A program made the translations under genes and the position numbers. Under the pieces are notes generated by a model. It made no database searches, was not told the origin of the DNA, and worked only from the letters and a program-made list of their open reading frames with translations. A stretch of DNA of 64,000 nt from Rhodocollybia butyracea (taxonomy: Eukaryota; Basidiomycota; Agaricomycetes; Agaricales; Omphalotaceae), in the NCBI GenBank assembly GCA_015501585.1, contig JADNRY010000184.1, positions 1-64,000 of the forward strand, in the 5' to 3' direction. Each line of letters opens with the position of its first letter. Position 1 is the stretch's first letter. Shown here one piece after another: positions 42,534 to 53,620 of this stretch.

Positions 42534-45530
42534 ATGTCGATGTTCCCGGATGCTCACAATTTTCATATCAGTGGAGGACAGTTCAACGCAGTACAAGGAA
42601 ACCAATACAATGTTTCGCAAGGTGAATAGTTGTCAACCAGGCTCTTACAGCAGCTACCTTATGAATTTATGAAATATGATTTACAGTTCCCATCGATGTT
42701 GGACAGAAGCTTTCCCAGAAGCTGAATCCTGTTTCAAATGCCTATATCTCTCCTCAAAAACTCTGTTTGAAAGGAACCAGAACAGAAATTATCAACAATA
42801 TTACTAACTGGGTTTTTAGTCCCGATGATAATGCTGCTCGGATATTTGTGCTTTACGGACCTGCTGGCACAGGGAAGTCTGCTATCAGTCATACGATTGG
42901 AAAAAAGTTCAAAAGCTTAAACTCCCTTGGAGCCTTCTTTAGCTTTGATCGAACATTTGCAGCTGAGCGCACTCCAAGTCGGGCCATCCATAGCATTGCC
43001 TATAACTTAGGCCTGCATTCACCAGCCTTTGGAGAACATTTGCTTGAAGTGATGCCAGACAATGATCCATATCTCCTCAGCAGTTTCACAATGGAAGAGG
43101 AGTGGGAGAAGCTCATTCTAGATCCTGCCAAAAGGGTTATTGAACAGAAGCCAGTAGTTATAATAATTGATGCTCTGGATGAGTGTGCTCCTCAGAAAGT
43201 TGGTGGCCCAAGAGAGGAGTTCATTTCTCTGTTGTTCAATGGAGTACATGACTTGCCACAACAGTTCCGCATCCTTGTTACATCCAGACCGGAGCGTGAT
43301 GTTACAAGTGTCCTTGATTCAGAGGATGTTCAGGTTCAGGATATGACAAAATTGGAAGGGACCTTCAAGGATATTTATGCATATGTCTGCAAACGCATGA
43401 GTAGTCCAAGAGTCCAGACTCATAGACTGGATGATACTCAATGCAAACTCCTTGCTGAGAGAGCTGAAGGCCTTTTCCAGTGGGCTTACACAGTCTGTGA
43501 AGCCCTGGTTGGAGGACCATGGGGAGGCACAACAATGCAGGAGCATTTTGAGTACTTCATGTCACTTGCTCCAAGTTTCAACGAGCATTTACAGCCACTT
43601 GATATATTATATAAATCAATCCTCCAGGCAAATTTTAGCTACAAAAATGAGAAAGTCATGGGGAAATATAGGATGGTCATGTCTCAAATTCTGGTGGCGT
43701 CTCAGCCACTTTCGCAATCTTCATTGAAGGAGCTTCAATTAGCATATTTGCGATCCACAGGTAAAGAGGACACTCAGGAAAGTGTGGATCTAGTAATTCC
43801 ATATCTTGGGTCCCTGCTGACTGGAGTAGACAATATGCATACCCCTGTCCGCCCAATTCACACATCTGTACGTGACTTTCTATTGGATGAAGGCAGAAGT
43901 GGAGAGTATGCAATAGATGTATCTGTTGGACACAACACTATGGGAATAGCTGCCATTCAACTGATGACTGAGAAGCTGCATTTTAATATGTGCAATTTGC
44001 CAAGCTCTTATCTGCGCAACTCAGAAATGAATGACCTGAGAGACAGAATTTCGCAATTTCTCTCAGAAGACCTCTGTTATTCTTGTTGTTTCTGGGATGC
44101 CCATATTGTTGTTGATATAGTACCCAGCCAAGGTGTATTAAACCAGGTCAAGAGGTTTCTCTACTACTTCTCATTGTACTGGATGGAGGTACTCAGTATC
44201 TTGGATGAAGTGGATGCACTTCAAAGGATATTGAGAAGGATCAGAGGATGGGTACAGCAGCCAATGGTATGTGGCAGTGGGTTTAGCGTATACGCTACTT
44301 TGGAATGATTGACACTTTTAAAAATAGGTATCTCCATGGTCTGGGAATTTGCAATTATTGATTGAGGAAATGAAACATTTTGTTGACATCTTTGGGAAAG
44401 TTATGGTGGAAGCCACACCACATATGTATCTTTCCACATTGCCATTCATCCCAAGACATTCAATCCTACAAAGGCTATACTGTTCACATTTTAGCAAGAC
44501 AGCAGTAGTATGTAGTGGTCAGAAGATGCACTGGCCTTCTTTGGAAGTAATACTGGAAGGCCATACAAAGGGGGTCCAGTCAGTTGCCTTTTCGCCTGAT
44601 GGGAAAAAAATTGTGTCTGGGTCAGAGGACACTTTTGTGAGGATATGGAATGCAGAGACTGGCAGGGCTGAAGGAATCCCCCTTCAAGGCCATGCAGATT
44701 ATGTCAATTCAGTTGCCTTTTCTCCTGATGGGCAGAAAATTGTGTCTGGATCAAACAGCAATTCTGTGAGGATATGGAATGCAGAAACCAGAAAGGCTGA
44801 AGACATCCCCCTTGAAGGCCACTCAGGGCCTGTCCATTCTGTTGCCTTTTCCCCTGATGGGAAGAAAATTGTTTCTGGGTCAAACAATGATTCTGTGAGG
44901 ATATGGAATGCAGATACCGGCAAGGCTGAAGGAAACCCCCTCCGAGGCCACACATGGACTGTCAATTCAGTTGCCTTTTCCCTTGATGGAACGAAAATTG
45001 TGTCTGGGTCATTGGACAATTCTGTGAGGATATGGAACGCAGAGACTGGCAAGCCTGAAGGAGACCCACTTCAAGGCCACACAAGTTCTGTCAATTCTGT
45101 TGCCTTTTCCCCTGATGCAAAGAAAATTGTATCTGGGTCATGCGACAAATCTGTGAGGATTTGGGATGCAGAGACTGGCAAGGCTCAAGGAAACCCTCTC
45201 CAAGGTCACACAGATTGTGTCTATTCAGTTGCCTTTTCCCCTGATGGAATGCAAATTGTCTCTGGGTCATATGACAATTCTGTGAGGTTATGGAATGCAG
45301 AGACTGGGAAGGCGGAAGGGACCCTGCAAGGCCACACAGGTTCTGTCAATTCAGTTGCCTTTTCCCCTGATGGAAAGAAGATTGTGTCTGGATCATTGGA
45401 CAGATCTGTGAGGATATGGAGTGCAGAGACTGGCAATGCTGAAGAGAACTCCCTTCAAGGCCACACAAGTTTTGTCAATTCAGTTGCCTTTTCCCATGAT
45501 GGAAAGAAAATTGTTTTCTGCGTCAAATGA
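42534..45530 (+). CDS. NACHT-WD40 NLR-like protein, open through eight WD40 repeats
   Basis: Three exons: 42534-42621, 42687-44266, 44328-45530; introns GT..AG, phases agree. Start MSMFPDAHNF is the nearest ATG to a short N-terminal segment (FHISGGQFNAVQGNQY) of the kind often found before NACHT in mushroom NLRs. NACHT: Walker A GPAGTGKS (about 42858), Walker B VVIIIDALDEC (about 43155), LVTSRPE (about 43272). A helical linker follows, then WD40 repeats of 43 residues from 44560. The frame ends at 45530 because of one extra T in a T-run at about 45515; repeat coding continues downstream in shifted frames. Such proteins act in fungal non-self recognition and regulated cell death. The first two-thirds is intact, so a shortened receptor could still be made. 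Confidence 0.85.
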
Positions 45531-46360
45531 CAGATCTGTGAGGATATGGAATGCAGAGACTGGGAAGGCTGAAGGAAACCCCCTTCAAGGCCACACAAGT
45601 GCTGTCAATTCAGGTGCCTTTTCCCCTGATGGGCAGAAAATTGTTTCTGGGTCAAATGACAATTCTGTGAGGCTATGGAGTGCAGAGACTGGAAAGTCTG
45701 AAGGCAACCCCCTTCAAGGCCACACAAGTGCTGTCAAATCAACTGGCTTTTCACCTGATGGAAATAAAATTGTGTCTGGGTCCAATGATGGATCTCTGAG
45801 GATATGGAATGCAGAGACTGGGAATGCTGAAGGGAACCCCCTTCATGGCCACACAAGTTCTGTCAATTCAGTTGCCTTTTCCCCTGATGGACAAGAATTG
45901 TCTCGGGGTCATATGACAACTCTGTGAGGATATGGAATGCAGAGACTGGAAAAGCTGAAGGATACCCCTTCAAGTCCACCTATGGACTGTTAATTCAGTT
46001 GCATTTTCCCCTGATGGAAAAAAAATTGTGTCTGGGTCATCTGACAATTCTGTGAGGATATGGAATGTATGAACTGGCAAGACTCAAGGAAACCCCCTTC
46101 AAGGTCACACTGATTATGTCTATTCGGTTGCCTTTTCCCCTGATGGAAAGAAAATTGTGTCTGGTCAAATGACAGTTCCGTGAAGATATGGACTGCAAAG
46201 TCTGGGAAGGCTGAAGGAAACCCCCTTCAAGGCCACACAAGTGGTGTCACATCAGTTGCCTTTTCCCCTGATGGGAAGCAAATTGCCTCTGGGTCATATG
46301 ACAATTCTGTGAGGATATGGAATGTAGAGACTGGTCTCAATGAGCATGGACTCCATACTC
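44551..46360 (+). repeat. WD40 array of 129-bp units (about 14 copies)
   Basis: Units start near 44560, 44689, 44818, 44947, 45076, 45205, 45331, 45457, 45586, 45715, 45844, 45972, 46101 and 46228. The DNA between units is highly alike (SVAFSPDG, IVSGS, SVRIWNAETGKAEG), showing recent unit shuffling. Variation clusters in two places, the residues after GHT and those after SGS, which are the exposed positions that vary in HET-type WD40 receptors. From unit 8 on, indels at about 45515, 45892, 45958 and 46166 and a TGA at 46071 break the frame. Confidence 0.9.
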
Positions 46361-47034
46361 TAGCATTTTCCCCGCCTGATGCACCAATCCTGGTTAAGGC
46401 CCGTACTCACACCTCAGTTACTGCCCCCAGCGCCCGACCTGGATATGCTTCAAGTTTGTCACTTTGTCCTTTGCATAATGGCCATCACTGCTTGCACTCC
46501 ATTCCCTCTTTTCAGACAGTTTCGCTCCGACCTGATGGATGGCTTTGTAGTTCAGATTCATCTCTCATACTGTGGATTCCTCCCGAGTATCGGTATGGAT
46601 TGTCACTTCCGCATTTGCAAATGCTCATCTCTTCTACTCCCATGACCTCTCTTGATCTTCAATACTTTGTTCCTGGAACCAATTGGCTCAATGCTACACT
46701 GGTAAACCATCTCATCCCCCGTATCTAGTTCCTTTTCTGACTCTAATGATATCAGGAAAACTGCCCACAGAAAATATTGGATGATTTGTAAAAGGATTCT
46801 CAAAAGAATGCAAATATATTTAGGCTTATAAGTATTAATAATCATTCTGTTCATTTCAGCTATTCCATAAGCTCAAACTCCATCAAATAAATTATCAAAT
46901 ATATATATATTTTTTTTTTCGCAAGCATCTCCCATATGTTCTGAATGTTTCATGAACTTCCGCTGCAGTCACCCCTTCAATGTCCCAGACTCCCAGTGTG
47001 GCTACGGGCTTGGTTACGGGCAAGTTAGGGGAAG
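46361..47034. other. 3' flank of the NLR gene
   Basis: An open stretch runs on to 46728 after the last repeat without recognisable content, followed by AT-rich sequence with (AT)n and a T-run near 46910. No gene. Confidence 0.4.
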
Positions 47035-47287
47035 TGTAACGCCTCCGCCTCTCCATAATCACCACTGACCGTATCCGGCGATACGGTCATCCTAGACGCC
47101 GCCGATAGACCAAATAGTCTATCTTATCATTCTATTTATTATTAATTATATAATAAATCCGTTACTATAAGTATCGTACGATTACTTAAGAGTCTAGTTA
47201 GTCTTTTACACCGTCGTACACACAATAGTATCCTATTTGTTGTGTTCACCGGTGTTCTTAAGGACTTTGCCCATAGGGCGCGTTATA
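47035..47287 (+). repeat. 5' LTR (253 bp)
   Basis: TGTAACGCC ... GCGTTATA. Holds stems GACCGTATC/GATACGGTC (47067-47088), GATAGAC/GTCTATC (47104-47123) and TTTATTAT/ATAATAAA (about 47134-47157). A few differences from the 3' LTR. Confidence 0.9.
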
Positions 47288-47446
47288 CTTTTTTGAACAT
47301 CAAAAAATTACTATTGTGTGAATAACACAAAGCTATTAGTTTAACAAGCTAAAAACAGTTATACTACCAAGTATAACAACCATTATTCCAACTCACTACA
47401 CAAACCCGCTCCATTTTTCCGTCCCGCTATATCATTTGCTGTCTCA

Positions 47447-49622
47447 ATGACCTCTCGAAATCAATCAGAGAAGTCATATCGGAGCGTGCGCGATCGCGCA
47501 CCTTCCATTCATGGTGAAGTGTCACCACAATCAATCTATTCAGTCGCATCAGCGACTCATTCCGTGCGTGCGTCTGAAAGACGCACTACAGGCAGGACAA
47601 GAGTCCACCTAATGAACAGTCTATGACTATTCGTAAGAAACGGCCAACCCGAGAGGGTTTAAGTGAGATTTCTTCTGCGCTACGAGATGTAGCGGCATCA
47701 CTTGACAAGAGTACGCAAGTACTCAATCGTATTCTCAATATAACTGAGAAATGGGATGCATCTAGCATCCGATCTAATGAAGAAAGATCTTCTTCATCGA
47801 GAAACAGCAATAGAATCACTATTGCTGCACCCACACCGAGACGACCTGCCGTCACACCGCCGGTATTGCACAATGCAGCACCATCTGTTCCTACTGAGGC
47901 AAACAACTTGGTACGCCAATGGCGTGAGACAGTGCCAACAATCACTGTTGGACGAACAGTATTCACAAGGGATGACCAAGTCACCCCGTCATGTTCCTGT
48001 ATTCGACAGGAATACGCACCAGTGTCAGTAACTATACCGACACCCATCTACACATCCCGCATGAGACAGAGTCCCAATGCGGAGGCAGCGTCTCTGACAC
48101 TGCGAGGTCCCAGGCCATTACCGGTGACCAAATCTTGCTCACCACAAAGTGCGGTGAACATTAAAAGTGAACCGAAGTTACCCTGTAACTTCAATCAAAT
48201 AGTAGCGATACCACCACAGGAAAGTACAATGTACTTCCCTACTGCAAGGGCGCCAATGGTACCCAATATTATTACACCTCCAGTAGTTGTACCAAACACT
48301 ACTGGAAATCATTCCAGTATGGGACCGCAACACGGTACCCTTCCGGTAGTTCCTACTACCATATCCATCGCCCTGGCAACACAAAGTGTTGCCCCTCCGG
48401 TAGTACACACTACCGTAAGACTGCCCAAATTGCGTCCAGCAATGCGCCAGAGCCAAGTTCAATGCCAGTACCAACGGTATTGGCCGAAGTTGCAACCACA
48501 GCTGCTTCCGTTGGGAGTAGCTAAAGATTGGATGAGTCGCATAGCGATTCAACGCCAACATAACACCAGTCTCCGAGATTTCGGATTCGCGCCATCTGGG
48601 CTTCCCAACCAAATGGTGGGATATAATGTCGACGGAATACCCGTTGATAAATTGACTACTCCCAGAGAAATCTGGGATCGATTTTACATTCCACCGCTGA
48701 GTCCTTTCCAGGACCAAGCAATAATGCCAGAGCGAAAGTGCCTAGCAAAAAATCCCATGAAGGGGGAGGAAGCACAAGAGTGCTAAATCCAAAGGCCGCA
48801 AACGCAGCCATGGTCGGATGAATCATCGACTCTAGTGATACCGAGTCAAATACTGACTCTTCGTCTGATGCCTCTTGGCTAGACAAATTTGCTACCCGTA
48901 AGGGTAAAATTACTCTAATGAGCGCATAAAATACTGCGCTCACTTGCATCTAAGATGCAAGAAACAACAGGTGACGACGAACGTCGTTCCGATGGAAACA
49001 CAAGGTACACAAAGTGTACCGTAAACAAATTTGAGATAAGGTAGGGAATCCTATCCCTCCCATTGAGAGCTGTAAAGCTCTTAAAGTTCCATCTCCGGAG
49101 GTCTATGACATGGATCTCCGGATGTCGATGTCTTCGAGCAGTGGCTAATGTCACTTCTCCAATGGATGGTAGTCAACCGCATGTGCGGTGACGATTACGA
49201 TGCTACACGGACTGCCGTGCTTGGCATGTTTCTACAGGGCAAAGCCCTTGACTGGTATAACGATGAAGTCGCTGGTATACACCGCACTGTCCTTAAGTGG
49301 ACATTTGAAGGCGCCATCATTGGTGTCTTTGATCGTTGCATCCAAGCAACGACCATTCATCAAGCTGCACGGCAGTTTGACCTTATTGAGTATTCACCCG
49401 ATACAGGTGTGAGGGATTATTATTCCTCACTTACACGATGGGCATTACAGATGCTCCAAACACTGGATGATGCAACAATGCGGAAACGGTTCATTGAGGG
49501 ATTACCCTTCAATATTATCAGGCAACTCACGAACGAGGGGATCGTTCCGGAGTATGCCAAATTAGAAGTGATGGTCAGAGCCGTCACACGCATTGAGGAC
49601 CACATGGCCCTCACTAAATATT
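47447..49622 (+). pseudogene. Retrotransposon Gag, several frames
   Basis: A first frame starts ATG 47447 (MTSRNQSEKSYRS) and stops at 47624-47626, overlapping the next open frame, which starts ATG 47623 (ATGA overlap) and ends at 48786. It is Ser/Thr/Pro-rich. An acidic patch SSDTESNTDSSSDAS (48832-48880) lies in another frame. The conserved Retrotrans_gag (PF03732-type) part is 49120-49622: VFEQWLMSLLQWM, ALDWYNDEV, WTFEGAI, RFIEGLPF. It is cut at 49622 by the solo LTR. At least three frame changes are needed, so it is probably non-functional. The hairpin pattern runs through the coding frame. Confidence 0.7.
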
Positions 49623-50654
49623 TGTTATGACTCGATCAATAGTCTCATCCAAACCTTCACAGTACGTAACTCGGTGGTAACAATGATAAGAGAAATTAAT
49701 GGAGATTATAGAGCAAGCCTTTCCGTTTGATGAAACCGCTAGGCAAAAAATATATACTCAAACAACTAGGCTCAAGTAAAGTTAGTAACTAGTTTGTAAT
49801 ACGAAACTCACAGAAGTTATTATTTGGAGATAGCTCAACAAATAATAATAAGATTACCCTCGGAGATGGCTCGACAAGCAGTAATATGAATCAGAACTAA
49901 TACTCGGAGATGGCTCAACAAGTAGTAGTGAGTGTGGTGTCTAATACTCGGAGATAGCTCAACAAGTAATAGGAAGTTGCAACTCGGAGATAGCTCAACA
50001 AGTGGCAATTGAAGAAGTATTCACTAGGAGATAGCTCAACAGGTGAATGTTAGTGGATACAACTTGGAGTTAGCTCAACAAGATGTATAAATGTGTATTG
50101 TAGCTTGGAGATAGCTCAACAAGATACAATGAGTTGGTCTGGTGATTCACACAAGTGATAACAGCAAACAAGTGGGGGTTTGGATTTAAGAAAAATAATA
50201 CGTCTAACGTACATTGGTAAATCTAGACTACTTATATACTGTTTAATATGTACTAGTTAGGAAATGCTGCGGAATGACTAGATTTGAGTCATAACTGCGG
50301 AAATGCTGCGGATCAGTCAGCATGACTGTGGAATGGTGTGCAATGACTGTTACTGAGTCATTTAAGCGGAACTGCGGATGACTGATGTTGAGTCATTCAG
50401 TAGAGTCATGGATGACTGATATTGAGTCATTTAGTGGAACCGGAGTTGACTAATAATGAGTCAATACTGTGTGGAAGGGTCTTTGCAGCTTCCATGGTAA
50501 TGTGCAGCATTATCCCAAGTTGTGTTGAGAAGATAAGTAATGAATGTATGTGATAGTGTTAGGTAGTAAAATATTAATGATAGTCATGGTGGTGGTTGTT
50601 AATAAATGAAAAAAGAGTGTGTGTATGCCTATAGTGTAGAATCGGGTCATAACA
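49623..50654 (-). repeat. Solo LTR C (1032 bp), minus strand
   Basis: Reverse-oriented copy of the 1.1-kb LTR, with perfect duplication ATATT (49618-49622, 50655-50659). Eight constant-loop hairpins (49820-50125). The U3 part is more diverged from the other copies (50230-50640), so this may be an older or subfamily copy. Confidence 0.93.
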
Positions 50655-51142
50655 ATATTATGTCTCTTCTAGGAATAGAGACGATGAACTTGAATCATCA
50701 GAACACCCCAATGAGTCAGACACCGAGAACATTAAAAATGTTCTTGAGCCAATCAAGGAGGACACCTCCTTAAGTATCGGAAAGGATAAACCTTCCGAAT
50801 GATTTATTGGTTTATTCCAACACCCAGGTAATATGCCTTACCTGGGCATCACTACTTATCCTCAGCCCGGATTCTCACTGAGAATCCTCATTAAGCAATA
50901 CTTGGAAACTTCCGAGTCTGCGCGTTGAACATTCGGACATTTTTGAATCAGATCATGCTCTAGTGGTACGCCCCACTATCGTTTGATTCGGACAAGTCCG
51001 AAAATCTGATGCGCCGCATCAATTAATCCCATACTTGATACGGGATCATTCTATGTTAAACCAAATTAAAAATGGTTTGGATGGTGATAATGTCATTACC
51101 ATTTTTGATTCACATCCCTGATGTTAATCTGGTGGGGGAGGG
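50655..51142 (+). mobile_element. 3' interior of the 47-kb element
   Basis: Non-coding remainder after the nested LTR, almost wholly made of hairpins: GAACATT/AATGTTC (50727-50743), AAGGAGG/CCTCCTT (50755-50771), CCCAGGTAA/TTACCTGGG (50823-50846), GGATTCTC/GAGAATCC (50869-50887), TTCGGAC/GTCCGAA (about 50987-51002) and TGATGC/GCATCA (about 51008-51022). Ends with the polypurine tract. Confidence 0.85.
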
Positions 51143-51395
51143 TGTAACGCCTCCGCCTCTCCATAATCACCACTGACCGTATCCGGCGATATGGTCATCC
51201 TAGACGCCACCAATAGACCAAACGGTCTATCTTATCTTTCTATTTATTATTAATTATATAATAAATCCGTTACTATAAGTATCGTACGATTACTTAATAG
51301 TCTAGTTAGTCTTTTACACCGTCATACACACAATAGTATCCTATTTGTCGTGTTCACCGGTGTTCTTAAGGACTTTGCCCATAGGGCGCGTTATA
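51143..51395 (+). repeat. 3' LTR (253 bp)
   Basis: Same ends as the 5' LTR. In the first stem one arm reads GATATGGTC in place of GATACGGTC, turning a G-C pair into a G-U pair; in the second, ATAG has become ACGG and the stem is now ATAGACC/GGTCTAT. Confidence 0.9.
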
Positions 51396-51713
51396 AAAAG
51401 CACGTTGTGGGTAGCCCACAGGACGGAGTGAAAGTGCTTCTTGATTCAACAGAATAGACTCATTGAGATCTTCAATGTGGCCTGTCTGCTGAAAGCAATT
51501 CCAGAGCCCCAAACTGAGGTTATTGAGTGAAGAAGCATGTAGTGAGTGGCCCACAGGACAGAGTGGAAGTGGAAGTGCTTCTCGATTCAACTGAATAGAC
51601 TCATTGAGATCTTCAATGTGGCTTGTCTGTTGAAAGTGATTCCAGAGGCCTGAACCAAGGTTCTTGAGCAAAGAAGCACATTGCGAGTGGCCTACAGGAC
51701 AGAGTAGAAGTGC
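51396..51713 (-). pseudogene. TPR-repeat fragment cut by the retroelement
   Basis: Minus frame with three TPR-like units of the Agaricomycete type: LLLCPVGHSQCASLLKNLG, SHIEDLNESIQLNREAL, SLNNLSLGLWNCFQQTGHIED, ILLNQEALSLRPVGYP. In this family such repeats precede a CHAT or NB-ARC domain; neither is visible here. The frame runs straight into the 3' LTR at 51395, so the rest was lost or separated by the insertion. Confidence 0.75.
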
Positions 51714-52215
51714 AGCTTGTGCGCGTGTAATTTTTTTCTCAGCTGCCTATCATATCTGTCATTTCACATTGACAGATATGGTTTTCTGTAGTAACATTTA
51801 CTTTCAGATTCCCAGTGGAATGGTCCATTCTCCCTGAATCTTTTCTCCTTCTTTTGACAATTGACTGATATAATCCCCTAAGACTGTTTTATGCATTTTC
51901 AGAACACACAAAGAACAAACTTACCTGTGCCCTGTTATGTTGTCTAAGAAGAGCGCTCACTATTATATCTGTGTAGGTTGAGTCTTGAATTTTGGCGATA
52001 CAACACCGTTTATCTACTCGGTTTGATGAGAGAACATGTGTTACCTGCTTCTATGGTTACCCTTTGTCATATGTTGTTCTTGACGATGACAGACCACATG
52101 AGTCCTTCAAGTCTGCTATTCCGAACTGCATCATAGACCACCTCTCCCAAGTCAAACCTCGCAAATAAAGAACTTGAAAACACTCAAAATATTCATATTT
52201 ACGGTGGCAAGTCCT
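51714..52215. other. Non-coding or exon remnants
   Basis: No clear gene; possible exon remnants of the minus-strand locus at 52216-52524. Confidence 0.3.
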
Positions 52216-52524
52216 TCAATACGCTTCCTGTACTCTGGAAAATCCTGGCGGCGAATCGAAACATCTCTCAGCTAGTTTGTGTCCAGCCAGTCCTTGAAAA
52301 TTAAACGATTTAAGGAACTGGATCAGAATACATCTGAAGAGCTCGGGAAGCATGTCTTGAAAATGACCTTCTGCAGAGCGGATTTTTTGAGCCATCGGGG
52401 TGCCAGGTGGATCAAAGCAATTCAATGACTTTGAAGCCAATGCTTCCAGTACATAGTTTGGTAGACCGTCTCGAGCCAGTCCCTGTTGTACAGTGGTGCG
52501 AAAACACTCCTTCACCTCAGTCAA
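52216..52524 (-). CDS. Hypothetical protein, partial
   Basis: One open frame of 102 residues starting MTEVKECFRTTV, with LEALASKSLNCFDPPGTPMAQKI and LPELFRCILIQFLKSFNFQGL, ending VQEAY. Composition suggests real helical coding sequence. Downstream text (LRGLTWERWSMMQFG on the minus strand near 52150) may continue it after a splice. Not recognised; it could belong to the same broken locus as the TPR fragment. Confidence 0.35.
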   Translation of the reverse strand: MTEVKECFRTTVQQGLARDGLPNYVLEALASKSLNCFDPPGTPMAQKIRSAEGHFQDMLPELFRCILIQFLKSFNFQGLAGHKLAERCFDSPPGFSRVQEAY

Positions 52525-53620
52525 TCAAGTATTGAAAAAAACAGCCAGCTCAAGTCTGATGGTTTGACGACCGGCACTAGTTTGATATCTTCTTTTTTTC
52601 TTTTTTTTTGTGGAATGTTTGCCTAGATGCCAACGACTTTTGTCGCTATAGCCTCATGGCACCATCCAGCGGACTCACCCAGCTGTTAAGCTTGCAAGGT
52701 ACGAGACCAAGCAACTTTTTTAAAATTTCAACTGTTTGATATCTTGTTACTACTAGTACGACTATAGCCCTTTCGCACATGGTCCTGTCAGTTGACAAAC
52801 AAATCAAGCTGGACCTTGAGCAAGGACCCAACAAAATCCCATAAGCCTAATGCTTGTTGAGTAATGCATTTGCGGCTCATTCTGATGATTCGATTTTCAG
52901 GCAAATGAAGAAAATAATAGTTGTCGCTACTACACGTCAGCCCAGGAAATGTCATTGCTCATATGCTTTTCTGTCTTGAGCTCATCCTATCTTGCATTAT
53001 TAGGCCTAAAATTGGCCTAAGGCATGTAACCGTACATTTTGACACTTTGTACGTGTTATACAATGCAATAAGAGAGTTATACGGAGCCCGAGCGTGATAG
53101 CTGTTGCCGAGGCAAAGAACTTAACAATAATACTCAGCGAGCCATGAAGGTACGCCCACAAGCGTAGCCTAGAGCCAAGCTAGCGAGGATACCTGGGCTG
53201 CCCGGAGATGTAACGCTAGATCGTCAATCTAGTTATACCCAAGAGTGCATACTCTCTAAACTACAGGACATCTCGAAGCAGGATAAGTACTAAGCCAACG
53301 TGTTACTCGAGGGAAGGAATTATGAGGGAAGGCATCCCTCGCACTAAGACCCCCAACAAGCTATGTTAAGATGTGGACTTTACAGTCCGTAACAATGGAC
53401 CAGAACGATCCCGAGGAAACCGTAGAGATCTATTCGCGGCACCGGTCGCGACCGTGAGGACGGTAGAAACATGCTTAGCGGACCTACGGAAAGCTACGCG
53501 CCGGGATAGCCTTGGCAAATCGAAACATTTGATCTTAGAAATCATACACGGAAGGTCTTATCCGTTAAAGCCGACTATCGGGAATCACTTGTACATACTC
53601 AGCGCAGTTGCTCGAGATTA
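52525..53620. other. Intergenic, left flank of the 53.6-kb element
   Basis: A T-rich run near 52600 and one open stretch at 53373-53639 without recognisable motifs. GC content rises to the right of 53050. Nothing assigned. Confidence 0.35.

Larger units (their letters stand above)
47035..51395 (+). mobile_element. Gag-only Ty3-like LTR element, tiled by short hairpins
   Basis: 253-bp LTRs at both ends, polypurine tract GGTGGGGGAGGG (51131-51142) before the 3' LTR, retrotransposon gag in the interior, and no pol. Without the nested solo LTR the element is about 3.3 kb. Flanks do not show a clean 5-bp duplication (GGAAG left, AAAAG right). The interior, including the gag frame, is a near-continuous series of short inverted repeats, e.g. 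47568-47586, 47777-47797, 48174-48192, 48375-48393, 48943-48961, 49004-49020, 50755-50771, 50823-50846 and 50869-50887. The left-edge element (1-375) belongs to the same family by LTR ends. It must borrow Pol. Confidence 0.88.

Noticed and set aside
47218..47331. CACACAATAGTA in the LTR complements TACTATTGTGTG about 31 nt after the LTR, as another self-priming site
   Set aside because: The site does not adjoin the LTR end, and the second segment is already part of a local hairpin (TTGTGT/ACACAA), so the match may be incidental to the hairpin tiling.
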